The notes below the pieces were generated by a model that saw nothing but the letters and a program-made list of their open reading frames with translations, did no database searches and had not been told where the DNA came from. Source: Atherix ibis (lineage: Eukaryota; Arthropoda; Insecta; Diptera; Athericidae). From it: a DNA stretch of 64,000 nt. The DNA is taken from NCBI GenBank assembly GCA_958298945.1, contig OY282606.1:93069696-93133695 (forward strand), written 5' to 3'. Made by a program: the position numbers and the translations under genes. Below are positions 1 to 11,600 of the stretch, piece after piece. Positions within the stretch are counted from its first letter, which is position 1. Each line of letters opens with the position of its first letter.

Positions 1-164
1 TCGTCGTTCACATCTTCTCGGCCCTCTGAGAACATTTTGTACCACCGATAAATGGTGATTCGGTCCAAGATAGCTTCACCATATGCCACAGTCAACATTT
101 GGAATGCGTCCACACAATTAATATTGTTTTTCACACAAAATATGATACAGATTCTTTGATTCAT
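1..164 (-). CDS. Mariner-like transposase, N-terminal fragment cut by the window edge
   Basis: An ATG at 164-162 opens a frame that stays open for 54 codons to the window start. It begins MNQRICIIFCVKNN and contains QMLTVAYGEAILDR and WYKMFSEGREDV. This is the first helix-turn-helix region of mariner transposases, which binds the terminal inverted repeat: a start-proximal FCVK motif, then AYGEA, a Trp-Tyr-Lys and an EGRED motif. The catalytic domain would lie before base 1 and cannot be judged. The leader upstream of this ATG matches that of the element at 52111-53039, which lacks exactly this N-terminal part, so the two are fragments of one family. Whether the full gene is intact is unknown. 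Family assignment is from remembered motifs. Confidence 0.8.
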   Translation of the reverse strand, partial: MNQRICIIFCVKNNINCVDAFQMLTVAYGEAILDRITIYRWYKMFSEGREDVND

Positions 165-333
165 TTTTTGGAATTAGCAAAAATCAAAGACGACCCAAAA
201 CACGTGCAAGCAAAGCAGCTGTCAAAAATTAACTGAAATTCAAAATGGCCAAACTTATCGGCATAAGTGAGAGACATGAATACCAATATAACGCTACAAA
301 AAATCGAAAATAGAATATACGCAACCCGCGGAT
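1..333 (-). mobile_element. Mariner element, 5' part with leader but no recognisable terminal repeat
   Basis: Read on the minus strand, about 160 bp of leader from the CCGCGG at 331-326 down to the transposase ATG matches 52138-52300, including the stretch around TGACAGCTGCTTTGC. In the other copy an inverted repeat lies just outside CCGCGG. Here the sequence beyond 333 is unrelated AT-rich DNA, so the 5' terminus seems lost or replaced. Confidence 0.7.
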
Positions 334-798
334 TATAATTTAAAAAAATCATCCCCAATTTGGACAGTTAATGTACCATTTTGCCCAAAAAAATTCACAC
401 AATAAAATCCTTGACTTTTGAAAAGATTTAAAGTATTTTAATATATTCTTTTTTCAAGACTATTGAATTGTTTAAACATTTTTTAAATTAAGAACTAAAA
501 AAAAATATTCCGATTCGGAATATTCCATTTCCAGAACATACGATTTTTATCGAGCCCAAATTTTGAATTTGGATTATTCTCTTTTTTTCCTTCTTTTTAT
601 ACTTTTATGTCCTTGCAATTTTTCAATTACCTTTACGTGTATAGTTATCCCTACAAAAAAAAATATATTGCAGAATATGCTCGTGGAAACGTAAAAATTT
701 TGAGAATATTTACACTCCTACACATACTACAAGTTAACACTTCAATGCTCTAAGTGTCTAAACGCTTAACAATTTATAATGTAAATTTTTCCACATTT
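334..798. other. AT-rich non-coding DNA
   Basis: Homopolymer-rich AT DNA. I see no gene, element end or repeat. Confidence 0.5.
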
Positions 799-1515
799 TC
801 ACATAACGTATACTTGTATGGATGGAAATGTTCCCCGGTACTCATGGATTATACCCTTTTTTTCTATTGTTGTTGAATTGACATGATTGTGACACCGATG
901 GGCATAGTCGAAAGGCGGTTGGGTAGAAGAGCGGCGGAAATTCTCATACCAAATGTTGATAGTATTATTCAGAAAAGATGGACTGACTCCAGTGGTTATC
1001 GGGCGGGAAAAGTTTCCATACACCTGGACCTACCGCATCAGTAGTAGTACAACTTGGATAACGTGAATGCGCCATTATTCCAAGCACGTTCATTCCTACA
1101 GAATGGCATAAAGTAAAGCAATGAAAATGGCACAATTGTTCGCAATAAAAGCAAAAATTGTTCGTAAATGTAAGAGTGGATAAAACACCATTCATTGTCC
1201 TGATATCCACAGGAGGGGGCAAAAAAATTTGTTCGGTGTAACACATGCAATACGAACCCCATAGGTGGTATGGGGTTTTTGGAGTGTTTCCATTGCAGAA
1301 TAATACACGTACAAGGAGACTATAGTATTCATTATGCTTGTTCAGAGGATGGTGCGTGCGAAATAAAATTTTGTGTACGTGAGCCGCTGCAATACTCGTA
1401 AATGCAATCAATTCCGTTTGGGATTTCTGCAATTAATGCACTCATAAAGTGCCTCTATAGAGTCGGAAATATAGACCGTAGTTGGTAATTTTTCATCAAG
1501 CCTATTACTATCATT
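799..1515 (-). pseudogene. Unidentified Cys/His-rich protein-like block in three broken frames
   Basis: On the minus strand three overlapping open stretches follow each other in the order expected of one decayed gene: about 1515-1408, then 1432-965 (156 codons to its stop, no ATG start), then 1023-799. The middle stretch carries a dense Cys/His cluster, FCFYCEQLCHFHC followed by further Cys and His residues, which could bind zinc. A pair of cysteines (ECINC) lies in the first stretch and a HRCHNH motif in the third. Base composition is clearly less AT-rich than the flanks. A frame of this length is rarer than chance predicts at this base composition by my rough estimate. No domain family is recognised; a transposase or a gene from an old integrated virus are both possible. 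Joining the frames is inference. Confidence 0.35.
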
Positions 1516-3820
1516 TTATCCATCGTAATTTTGATCATCACTTTTAATAAAAGGAATTTTTAAAAAGAATGTTTCTTCTGGGTTAGCTGCCAATTTTATG
1601 GACAATAGTAGAATACCATATTATCATTTGTAATAAAAGTACAGATATTGTTAAGATTGTGTGGAAAAGTCTAAAAAGAAAGTAAGGGACTCCCTACTGT
1701 TGTTCTATTCCCCCACTTAATGCGGAGTTTCCTGATAGACTTTATCACTTTTGAAGCCGTCTAACAATATCGTTGTACTCCATTATAAGAGAAACTTTTG
1801 CTCTCCCGAATATCCCTTTTGCATACTTCTAAGACAAATTTTTACTGACTCCTAGTTTATAAGAAATTAATCTTCCATTTCCTTATTATTATCTGAAGTA
1901 GACAGCGATCTATCTACCCTCTATCTGGATTTTTAAATCTCACTTCGCTCCGTAATGAAAACCACGGTTAGGAGAGAAGTTGATGATATCTACATCACTG
2001 AGTAGATTCAGAAAGGTTAACACAGATACATCTTACTATATAAAACAACTCCTAGAATTGGTAAAGGAATTGGGTGATTCCACACATAGGTTCATATACG
2101 CAGATGTCCTTTGCAATTATCCAGCTTGTTGGCCATAAATACCACGAAGTGAAGTGTGGATTCTTACACAAATAGAAGTTCCAGTTTCCATGGGGAACTG
2201 AAGAGGGGGAGTGGGGGGATAATTAGAACCGCAGTTGAGACCCTAATAAATTTTCTCCAAATCTCGCAATTTTTTATGAAAGTATCGTAGTTTTGGAAGC
2301 CATTTGTGGCACTTCATATGGTATTGGTTATTTAATAATCAAAATTTATAATTGCATTGGGTCCTAAGTCAATCTTATATCCCTGGCATTGAACGAGCTG
2401 ATCAACTGGCATTTAACTTAATATCTCTCATAATCCAGATGAATGCCACTAAATGTAAAATTTCTTTTTGAACAGGACAGCTGCCATTGTACAGCTCCAA
2501 AATCCAGAAATTACTTTTGATTTTCTACTTACTCGTATATTCGACCTGTTTCAACTTTTTGGTATATTCGACCTCATGATTTTGGCGCTACAAAATGGCC
2601 CTTAGCTCTTGTCACAGAAACCTTTAAAACAAACCAAAAAAGAACTTTCTGAGCAAAAGAACAATTTAAACAAATTATTTTCGACCATATTCACTTTTAT
2701 TTTCTTATTTTACGAAATTGGTTTTTAATATCAAATTAATCTGAAACATTTTTCAACAGAAGACACTTAATTGATAATTTATTAAACAATATTTAGTAAC
2801 AATTAAAAACATAGCCAATTACCCAAACAATTCCAAACACACAAATTTATCTAGTAATTTACTAATTTTATTTATTTTTACTACAGCAACTTTTAATTAA
2901 TTAAAAAACCCCAAAAATAATGTTTGTAAAATTATAATTTTTCTTTGATCGTTACTAATTAATTGAATACATTGACTTTTTCACCCATCGTTAATCCACC
3001 CAAAATTACAATCATTTTGAAATTGTTATTTTTATTTATAAATGTTTTTTTTTGGTTGTTTCCATTTTATGTGCTTAAAGCTAATTTTCGTTGTAGGTGG
3101 TTACGAAATTAATAGATACATCCAAAAATACTTACTGAGTTGATCACCCAAAAAATAAGAAATTTTTCTCATGTCACACTCTACGGGTCATCAAGGGTTT
3201 ATTGTTTGTAATAAATTAATAATGATTATCAGAAGATTCTAGTGCATCAGATTACCTAAGGGAATGAATGCAGTCTGACACAAAGTCGTCAGCCGACAGA
3301 GCTCGATCAACGTCTCTGTTGTTTCTTAATCCTTAATTTTATGGATGGCTTTTCTTGACAATAAAGTTTTCAATTAAAAATCATGTTCGACGAGGTTTTC
3401 TGTTCTGTAATTAAATCTACGCGTATGTGGGGGTGATGAGAGATATCATTTAATGTTATCATAATTCTTGTGGAACAAACCATTTTTTCGTTTCTTTTAC
3501 AAATTACGAAATTTTAACAAAACAATTTTTTTTTTTATTTATGCTAACATCTAAGATTTTATTAGTTTTTTTTTTGCTTCGGTATTTTTTTTTTGTATTT
3601 TACAAATTAACCTTACGAGCAAATTATTATTTTTATGGGCTTGTGTTGTTTAACGACAGCTTTCCAAACAAAAAATTAGAAATTATTATTCTTTTCTAAT
3701 AGTTCTAAACTTTTTGACTTTTAGACAAATATCAAAGTTTCCTTCGTAGTTTTTGGTTCCTGCTGAATTTCAAATAAAGTTTTTATCGAAATAAAATTGT
3801 TTGGTGCCACTGCAATGCGG
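1516..3820. other. AT-rich non-coding DNA
   Basis: No coding frame, element terminus or array recognised. 1680-2500 is slightly less AT-rich but contains only short frames. 2700-3100 and 3480-3620 are very AT-rich with long T tracts. Confidence 0.5.
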
Positions 3821-3971
3821 TTTGGAACTCAACATTATGAAGGAAACTTTAAAGGAAACCAACTCAAAACCACTAGATTCAGAGGTCCCAGATTATCTTC
3901 AACTCTTGGCTAGTTTGGAACTCAATTTAGAAACTGTGTACTAGATGCAGAGGTCCCAGTTGACCTTCATG
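3821..3971 (+). repeat. Imperfect direct duplication
   Basis: TTTGGAACTCAA occurs at 3821 and 3914, each followed by CTAGAT(T/G)CAGAGGTCCCAG (about 3873 and 3943). This is a short diverged tandem duplication with different internal spacing. Confidence 0.5.
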
Positions 3972-4099
3972 TTGTTTTTATGCTTGAATTAATATTACAC
4001 GTGAGCCTGAGACCTCTTTAATGTGCCACGACCATAAGGCAATTTAGGGACCCCAATTTTTGTGTAGGTCTGTTTTTAAGCGAAGCTGATCTGTTGTTG

Positions 4100-4795
4100 G
4101 TATGGTAGATCAGTAAGATTTCCTAAAATAAGGTAAAAAAGAGGTTGAAAATAATTTCTGAATCTAGTAGATCTACAATGCAGGATCCCTTTTGGCAAAA
4201 TATTTCCAAGTTTGCCGACGTTCGCTCAATATATGTAGGGAATATTTAACAGAATGACAGTTTTTGTGTCCAGAATCAGGGTAAAAATATTGAGTAGACT
4301 GGATTATTGGTAGTTGGCCAGTATTGCGCTAGAAAGGATTAACTATTGGATCCAGTCTGAATTTCTATGTATGGCCGAAGATGTTGTTAGTAGGCAAGGC
4401 AGATTAGGGATAGTTTCGTGAACCGGACGCCGGAGAGTGTCTCCAAATAACTTTCAGTGTTCAATTTTCACTTGCTCCGGCACCCAATGCAACTTAGATT
4501 ATGTCGAATCTCATTGAGTACAAGATCATTTCATGTGCCACGAATAGCTTTAAGGATGGCTTGGGTGTTATTGCTCACAGCCCCCTTTAGTACAGAACCA
4601 CCTTTCGCAGAAATATCCCATAATAAAACGCAGATTTGGGTGCCACTTACCTTGATAACTACAAAGAAAGTTGCACTACTGTCGGCCACCGTATCCGTAT
4701 ATAAAAATAAACAGGAATTATATTTTTTTGAGTCCTTTCAACTATTCAGGGAAAAGTCTCCTATATGTAGACGGGGCGGTACCTAAACCTATCCA
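4100..4795 (-). pseudogene. Non-LTR retrotransposon relic: RNase H domain and C-terminal tail
   Basis: Reading the minus strand from 4795 downward gives, in shifting frames, the pattern of the RNase H domain of I-group LINEs: FLYTDTVADSSATFF (normally F-T-D-G-S, first catalytic Asp), then AVSNNTQAILKAI (normally SDSQAALKAI), then HWVPEQVKIEH (normally WVPGHSGIEGNE). A further piece, VKYSLHILSERRQ, resembles the TVEHILLECP tail that follows the domain. Frameshifts and stops separate the blocks, so the copy is dead. The upstream reverse transcriptase is absent. A related relic with the same domain order lies at 35160-35720 on the same strand. A plus-strand open frame at 4457-4786 is a shadow of this relic. 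Domain calls rest on motif recognition only. Confidence 0.5.
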
Positions 4796-6460
4796 GAGAC
4801 TGATCGCAGATCTTAATTTTATCATTTAGATTTGGTTCTATTACCCGCGAACTGGACAAATTCCGATGGATGTTAACTACTCGGAACCCTCCATTTCAGT
4901 TAATACTATTATTTTGTTACTATTATATAGTTGCAGATGTCTGTAAACATTAAAAAAAATATTTGCGTCGAAAATACGAAGGAAGACCATCTTTAATTAA
5001 ATATTGAAGGGTAGAGACATCTTTAATTCCAACAGTTCATGTTTATACGGAGAAAAAAATCAAGTTCATTAATTATGCAATATTTCAACGATTCCAATTA
5101 TAAAAATATTTATTATCAATTCTATGCATTCGTTCTGATTACTATCAATACTAAGAATGTTTAGAAAATCATCGATCAATTAACATACGTTGAGTTGTAG
5201 GATTTTCACTGCATTACTTCCCCCCTTCTTTTATTCTTATACGAAAAAGAAAACTAGACTTTTATAGAAAATACCGTACACATTACTCCATCGGAATTGT
5301 TCGAATTCATTTAGAAAAATGTTTTAGTTGGAAATATATGGAAACCATCAACTGGGCAACAAGTCACGTCTTCAACAATTGTAATTTTCTATTCTAGCAG
5401 CAAAAATGACAGTCGGCGCCATAATATGATGAGTATCGCTTTATTTCAGTTAAATCATGGAAATAATAATAATAATAATAAAAAAATCGTGAACATAATA
5501 ATATTGCTAATAAATGTGAAATTGTGGGGGAGTCTATCTATCCTATTTGAATGATTTCCATTTTTGCTTCATTTAACATAAAATAAAAATTAAAAATAAT
5601 TTTATTGGACTTGTTTCAATCGTATGTAAATGGTCTAATTTAAGTGTTCTAGATTTTGTTGTGTTCATTGCAATATCGTTTTTATAGTACAAATAAAAAA
5701 CGAAAGTCTTCATTCCATTTACATTAAAGAATATTCCAATTTGCCTACAGTTTTTATGTTTCTTAACGTTCTGACCTTAAAATAATATCATAAATTATTT
5801 TCAGTATTGATATCATTAAATAAAAATTATGATTAAAGTTTTTATTAGAAAGCATAAAAATATTTAGTCAATTATAACAAAAAGCTCACAAGTCTTCTTC
5901 ACCAAACCACCCCCCTCCTCCCCCACCTTTATTTCCTCAGAAAAAGAGAATCAAATCAACTATAATAAATATTTAAAAAAATCACATACTTCCACAAAAC
6001 TTTTTGGGATTTTTTTATTTTTTTATTTTTTTGAAGATAAAATTTTTTATTTAAAAACAAAAAAAACACTTTATAGAAAATCTGATTTAAGACAGGGTGG
6101 GTGTTCTTTATAAAAAACAATATTTGCTAAAAGGCCCCTTGTACCAAAATTCATCTCTTTTGATGATATTATTCCACACACTTTCACAAATTTGCGGGTT
6201 AATTTTATTGATTTTTTTTAATTCGTTTTTTTTTGAATTATCCAATTTAACAGGAATAAATGGGCAGCTATTAAATCTGGCGAGCGGGGGCCTAAGTCAA
6301 TCGACATTACGACATTTTTATATAATCAATTTGGTACACAGAATTTCTATTAGAGCGCGTACAGTGTGTGACGTGGAGTGGTCCTGTTTAGAACCAAATA
6401 TAGCCCGATCCTAATTGATCCAATACACGGATTTAAAAGATCTCTAGCATCTCTCTTGCT
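4796..6460. other. AT-rich non-coding DNA
   Basis: Mostly very AT-rich. It holds the AAT microsatellite listed separately and pyrimidine runs near 5905-5935. 6240-6440 is less AT-rich and could belong to the LINE relic that follows, but no motif is readable. Confidence 0.45.
5461..5482. repeat. (AAT)n microsatellite
   Basis: About seven uninterrupted AAT units. Confidence 0.9.
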
Positions 6461-6479
6461 TCAATAGTATATGAATGAT

Positions 6480-6790
6480 CTTAATATAGACGAACTTATC
6501 ATCCCAATGATGGCAAATTGGTAACAAGGGGCAAAATTAGATATCGGACAGTGGATATTCCACGATTGGCGTGATGTGATATTGCAAATGCATGGTGCAT
6601 GGTACAAAAAGCCTAACAGTGCTTTAAGGGTGCGAATCCTGAAATTCTGGTAAGCGTTCCTAAGGGAACTCAAAACAAAGATCGCTCCAAATTCAGACAA
6701 CCAAGAATGGGTGGCTGTGAGTTTTAAATGTGACGCAGCCAGGTGGGGTGCAATATAAAGTACAGACGTTGGGAAAGTTTTGGACACTTT
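6480..6790 (-). pseudogene. Jockey-type LINE relic: end of the reverse transcriptase domain
   Basis: The minus strand reads AYQNFRIRTLKALLGFLYHAPC followed shortly by NITSRQSWNIHCPISN (first part shown is split over two adjacent pieces of the same frame). In Jockey-clade LINEs the corresponding stretch, just after the catalytic palm, has the form IQRFQNK-LR-I-NAPWYV-N--I--DL-IP. The match covers the run of Arg/Lys and Leu, the APW-like APC, the Asn after it and the later IP-like position. No catalytic YADD box is present, so this is only the thumb or linker part of ORF2. The frame has no meaningful start and ends in unrelated sequence. A simple chance resemblance is not excluded. Confidence 0.45.
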
Positions 6791-7078
6791 CCAATAAGTT
6801 CCACTGGTTTTCCTATTTTAATCAACATATATAAAAAAAAATGGCCACCAATTAAAAAAAATGTCCATCTCTCTGACCACCAAGTCATTATTGAAGGACG
6901 GTATGACCAATAAGCTTAGGTACCTCTTAACACAAGCGCAGGTAGAGCGTATGTAGGGAATGTCATGACACCTGCAGTTCAAAAATCGCCTACCACACAG
7001 TCACTCTCTGGGCTGAAAATCCTGTGACACTCGAATTTTTTGCGGGTATAAATAGAATTTTTTTTTGGTATAACATAA

Positions 7079-7125
7079 ACAGCAACTGCAATAACAGCAG
7101 CAACCGTAACAGCAACAGCAAGAGT
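7079..7125 (+). repeat. Imperfect CAR (CAG/CAA/AAC) trinucleotide run
   Basis: Repeated AACAGCAAC-type trinucleotides, decayed. It lies just before the 172-bp array. In one frame it would code Asn/Ser/Gln, but there is no gene context. Confidence 0.6.
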
Positions 7126-7167
7126 TGTAGCATCTCCCTCGATCACTCACCAATCATCCTAACAATG

Positions 7168-7906
7168 ACCAATGATCCCTATAGCATCACACAGTCTTCC
7201 TACGAGGGTATTAGGGTCATTTTGAAATTTTCTCTTAATTTCCACGTGCCCTGAAGCAGCCATTTTGTTTACCAACAAAGTGAAAAATACATTTGCTCAC
7301 TAATTATAAAATTTATTATTAAAATCACGAACTTATCTGAGAGACTTTAAAAAGGTTTTCCAATAAAATATGCAATACGTATAAACAAAAACCAATGACA
7401 CCTATAGCATCACACAGTCTTCCTATGAGGGTGTTAGGGTCTTTTCGGCATTTCCTATTAATTTTCATTTCCTCTTAAAAGCGGCCATTTTGTTTACCAA
7501 GAACGCCAGGTAAAACATATGCTTGTTCACCAATTTCCAGAATTATCCTTGAAAACACAAGCACCAATGACACCTTTTGCATCACACAATCTTCCTACGA
7601 GGGTGTTAGTGTAATTTCTGAATAGGCCTCTGCGTTTTCACGTGCTCTGAAGCGGCCATTTTGTTTATCAACAACGCCAGAAGCCGTTTAAGTAAAAATA
7701 CATCTGATCACTAATTATAAAATTTCTTATAAGTACCAATGACACCTTTTGCATCACACAGTCTTTCTACGAGGGTTTTAGGGTCATTTCTGAAATGCCT
7801 CTAATTTTCACGTACCTTGAAGAGGCCATTTTGTTTACCAACATCCCCAAAAGCCTTTTATGTTAAAATACGCTTCGTGACTCATTATAAATTTTCTGTA
7901 AAAATC
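7168..7906 (+). repeat. 172-bp tandem repeat, four diverged copies
   Basis: ACCAATGA(C/T)(A/C)CC opens four units at 7168, 7391, 7563 and 7735; spacing is 223, 172 and 172 bp. Each unit then has CATCACACA(G/A)TCTT(C/T)CTA, GAGGGT and later GCCATTTTGTTTA(C/T)CAA. The first interval is about 50 bp longer because of extra sequence near 7330-7390. Copies differ by many substitutions, so the array is old. A plus-strand frame in 7817-7999 is a shadow. Confidence 0.85.
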
Positions 7907-7989
7907 AGGAACTGGGGTGGCATTTCTGTTATACCTGAATTTGGTTATACCCCGAATAAAAAAAAATATTCCTTGGATAATATCAAAAC

Positions 7990-8302
7990 GAGGGTTTGAA
8001 AAAGATTCACTTCTTGTGCCAGAAATTTGAAGATTTAAGAAAAAGATTCAATGCCTTGTGGTCGTTTCCGGACTTTTTTAGATACACTTTCACACACCGC
8101 AGTGCAATTTGAAGGCAACTCTATTCCGACAGCAATTTTTCATATAATTTTCTGGGTGTCCCAGTAATTAATAAATTATTTTAGTAAAATGTTTTTATAA
8201 AAATAAAAAGTTTTAGGAGCTTATGATTAAGAGCACAGATAAATGGCAGCTAACCAGTATGGAATCAAATTGAAACTCTGAACTTACCTTTAGAACATCC
8301 TG
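7990..8302 (-). mobile_element. Tc3-like element, 5' end with terminal repeat
   Basis: The stretch TACACTTTCACACACCGCAG near 8080-8100 matches TACACTTTCACACATCACAT in the more complete copy at 55580-56518. The outer end, TTTAGAACATCCTG at 8289-8302 followed by TA, matches that copy's right terminus (TTTAGAACAACCTG). The transposase body is missing. Orientation is inferred from the better copy. Confidence 0.6.
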
Positions 8303-9187
8303 TATTTCTATAAGATTTAAGGCGTTCGATGGATTATTATAATGTCAATCAAATGTTTTATAAAAAATATCTTCAAATCAAGATGCAAAATTTTACTATG
8401 GACTCAGAAAATATCTAAAAGGTACCTCAGCAAAAATTCTCTGATAATTGAAACTTTCGCCTTCATCAGCTGAAATTTTTATCATAATATGAAAATTTTT
8501 TTTTTAAATAATAATATTTAATAAAAAAAAAATTGTATTTTAAGAGGGAAATTCTCATTTTAGGGAAGAGGTAAAAAATTCATTTCAATCAAATAAACAC
8601 AATTTTGGAATTATTTCTTTTAAATTTTATTTTGCAAATTGACAAGAAAAATAGTTAATTTTCTAACAATTTCCATTTGAGAAAATAAATTTTCATCATA
8701 GCTCTGTGGGGGTTGCTGGGAAGGGTGTCAAAAAACAATTTCTTCAGATTGACTAAAAAAAGCAATAATTTTGATGTTATAATATAATTCAAATGAAATT
8801 ATTTTATATTTTCCATCTTATTTGGCTTATAAATTTTATCAGAGAAGATGTACTACCGAAAAACACACCGAAAAACGTGGAAATTATCAGAAAATAAATC
8901 GAAATGGCCAGAAAACTGAATAGAATAAAAATTGTGAAGAATAAATATTCGTAATAATTCTCCATTTACCTTTGGGGAATGGTGAAAATTCCGAATGAAA
9001 TTAAAAAAGTTTCAATGGAATTTTGCAAACATTCGCAAAAAACTAAATTGAAGGAAATAAATTCATTCAAAGAAGAATGGCGATTTCTTTACTTTTTTTT
9101 GCGGCCGATTTGAAAATAAATTCACTTTTAAATAAGTGCGGTTAGAAGTCATTCCTAGAAAGTGTGTGTATGTACTGATAGTAGTTG
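8303..9187. other. AT-rich non-coding DNA
   Basis: Nothing recognised; long A/T runs and no persistent frame. Confidence 0.5.
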
Positions 9188-9309
9188 TGTGGAGGCCTCC
9201 AAAGCTCTTAGAAAAGCTTTCAAAAAAGATTCCATCAAATGGGCACGTTCCTAGGTTGTGTCTACCTCTGCCATTATGGTCATGTCATCATTAAGGATAA
9301 CCACTTTTC
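9188..9309 (-). pseudogene. Possible LINE reverse transcriptase trace around the catalytic box
   Basis: The minus strand reads KVVILNDDMTIMAEVDTT, stop, then ERAHLMESFLKAFLRALEAS. LINE reverse transcriptases have a similar arrangement: a hydrophobic run, the (Y/F)ADD catalytic aspartates, then I--AE and an amphipathic helix. Here the first position is Asn rather than Ala. Only about 40 codons with one stop support this, so the call is tentative. Confidence 0.3.
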
Positions 9310-10951
9310 AGTTGCTACTAAATTACTTATTCGTATTTTTTGCGGTTTCTAGTCTATTTTCCTATTCCGAATTTCCTTCCAGATCGTATGTACACATTTC
9401 GTTTTCAATTCCGTTTTCACTGCAACTTTTCGTGTAAACTTTTTAGTCACTTTCAAAGAAAAATCCGTCTACACACTCAAGATTACTTCCACAGTTCTTT
9501 TAGCTACTCGTACTTTGATAAGAGTATTCCACCATTTCAATATTTAATTGAGCTTTCGTCATTTCTTTTGATCATGTTTGTTATCTTTTTAATTAAGGAT
9601 ATTTTCTCTGACTCTGACAATTTTCTAGCACTTAAGACTGTTCGTGTATTTTTTCCTCCTAAGAGTTTTTTTTCTTTTTCTTCTATTTATATATATATTT
9701 TTTTTTGTTTCGTTTGTACTCACTCTAGTAAATTTCTATTCGAGTTCTTAATATCAATTTTAATTTAATCACTCTCCATAAGTCTACCAACTTCAATGAG
9801 AGAAGAAAAAAAAGATGAAAACCTGGAAAATCTTCAATTTAGTTGATTACTTATTTCAGTGTTTTTAGCTGGAATACAATTAAGGATGAAATCATCAAAG
9901 ACATTACATACCCATCGTTGTTAGCTCTTAATGACGGAAAAGAAATTGCCTAGTTTTTTTTTATTATGTAAAAATTTTCATCTTCTTTTTGTTGACATTT
10001 TCCAGAGCTTTTGCTTCTAAGAAATTTATTTCATATCCATTTGCTTAAAAAGTTACTCTTGAAAATTTATGCGAAAGCAGCAATGTAAATTTTATATTTT
10101 ATTTTAAAAAACTTATTTGGGAAAGTTTTTTCTTTTTTTTTTAAGATAAAATTAAGATTTTCAAAGCCAATCTACAACAACGTGTCACGATATTCCGCCA
10201 TAACCAAAGTCTATCCAGCCAATTTCGGAAGAATTGATTGTAAAAATGAAGTTGTAAAAATTAATTATATTCAATCAGATTAGTTAAAAGTCTCACCATA
10301 TTTGCCATATACAGTAGTAAATCGATTCGAATCGAATTTTTGTGGTTTGCATTCTATGATTGCCAGTTAAGCGATAGGTTTGGTTAACTTTCCATTTGAT
10401 CAAGTCACGCCTGCGCATAATTTAAAAACTCGAAAACTCTAAATCAAGTTGGAAACTGTCTTTTTTTTGTGTGTGCCGGCAACTCATGCGATTTCGTGTC
10501 ATTCCATTCCGTAAAAATAATTGACCATCAATTAAAGTTGGTTCAATATTCGATTGGCATGGGGAACTGCCTAATCGACTGTACCAACTGCAATACCAAA
10601 CGAGACTCGAAATATGGCCGCCGTTCTGGTGACATTTGCACACCATTGCTCATAGTTGAAAACTCCATTTTGTTATCACAGTCATGAAAATGACTTCTTG
10701 TTAACCGTTTTAGTGCTGAAATTGCTTGTATCGTTTTCTATCAGCAACAACTAAAATCACTAACAACATTTCGTGTTCGTAACATACAATTTTAAATGAG
10801 CTGACAATTTTTTGATATACGGCCGAGTATTTTTAGTTTCGTGGGACCCAAATATTTACTCTTGGATAGCTATAAATGGTAACCAGAATATGCGATCGAT
10901 TATTTCTTATTAATTTTCATGTTCAATTTTGGTTTTTTTAAAATATAAATA
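9310..10951. other. AT-rich non-coding DNA
   Basis: 9340-9768 is strikingly pyrimidine-rich on the plus strand and therefore lacks stop codons by composition. 10440-10690 is closer to balanced composition but holds only short overlapping frames on both strands. No element or gene recognised. Confidence 0.45.
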
Positions 10952-11239
10952 GTGGGACAGAAAAGTAATGAGAGTAGGACATTTTTTGGTAGCAGTTTTA
11001 TTATATTTTTATATGTCAATACGAGTGTAAGTGTTTTCTCCACTCTTATAAGCGGTGCTGGAAGATTTCAATTGGCGTCATCTTCAAGTCCTTGGTTACG
11101 CTTGCTTGACTGTTATCGGCAGTGAATGAGCATATTCTGGATCTGAGAGTGTGCTAACGGCGAGCTCTAGTCATGGAGAGAATATATGGAATTTGGCAAC
11201 AGCAGTCAAATGATAGATTCACAAGCTTATCTCTTATTT

Positions 11240-11295
11240 TAGTTTTGGGATAATTTATAAAATTATTATTTTTTTTAATAAATTATCCCAAACTA
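11240..11295. repeat. AT-rich hairpin
   Basis: Arms at 11240-11258 and 11278-11295 (AGTTT-GGGATAATTTAT type) pair around a short T-rich loop. A direct repeat GGCGTGAATATTGAA follows at about 11306 and 11321. Confidence 0.65.
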
Positions 11296-11513
11296 AAAAA
11301 TTTTAGGCGTGAATATTGAAGGGCGTGAATATTGAATTATCAAGCAAAGAACCACGTGGTCCCTTGAGCTCTTGGCAAAGCCGCGTATCTGATCTAGCTT
11401 AGCGGTGTCTAGGAATTTACAAGGTTTCTTATCGTTTCCCAATAAGCGGCATGTGGTATTACGTCTAACGATAGCTAAGCAACTAAAACAACAGTGTAAG
11501 CCTGATATTCACT

Positions 11514-11600
11514 CGAGGTCAAGAAACTTTTGTAGAAATGTCATCTAGATACTTATCGACAGTATCCAGATGACGTTTCTACAAAAGTTGTTTGACCTCG
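11514..11600. repeat. 39-bp inverted repeat with 9-nt loop
   Basis: Arm 11514-11552 (CGAGGTCAAG...) pairs with 11562-11600 (...TTGACCTCG) with four mismatches in 39 positions and the loop TTATCGACA. It lies inside the decayed mariner-like element. Confidence 0.9.

Noticed and set aside
9340..9768. Plus-strand open frame of 142 codons
   Set aside because: The strand is almost all pyrimidines, which removes stop codons by composition; the product is a Phe/Ser/Tyr-rich low-complexity string with no motif and no ATG-start context.
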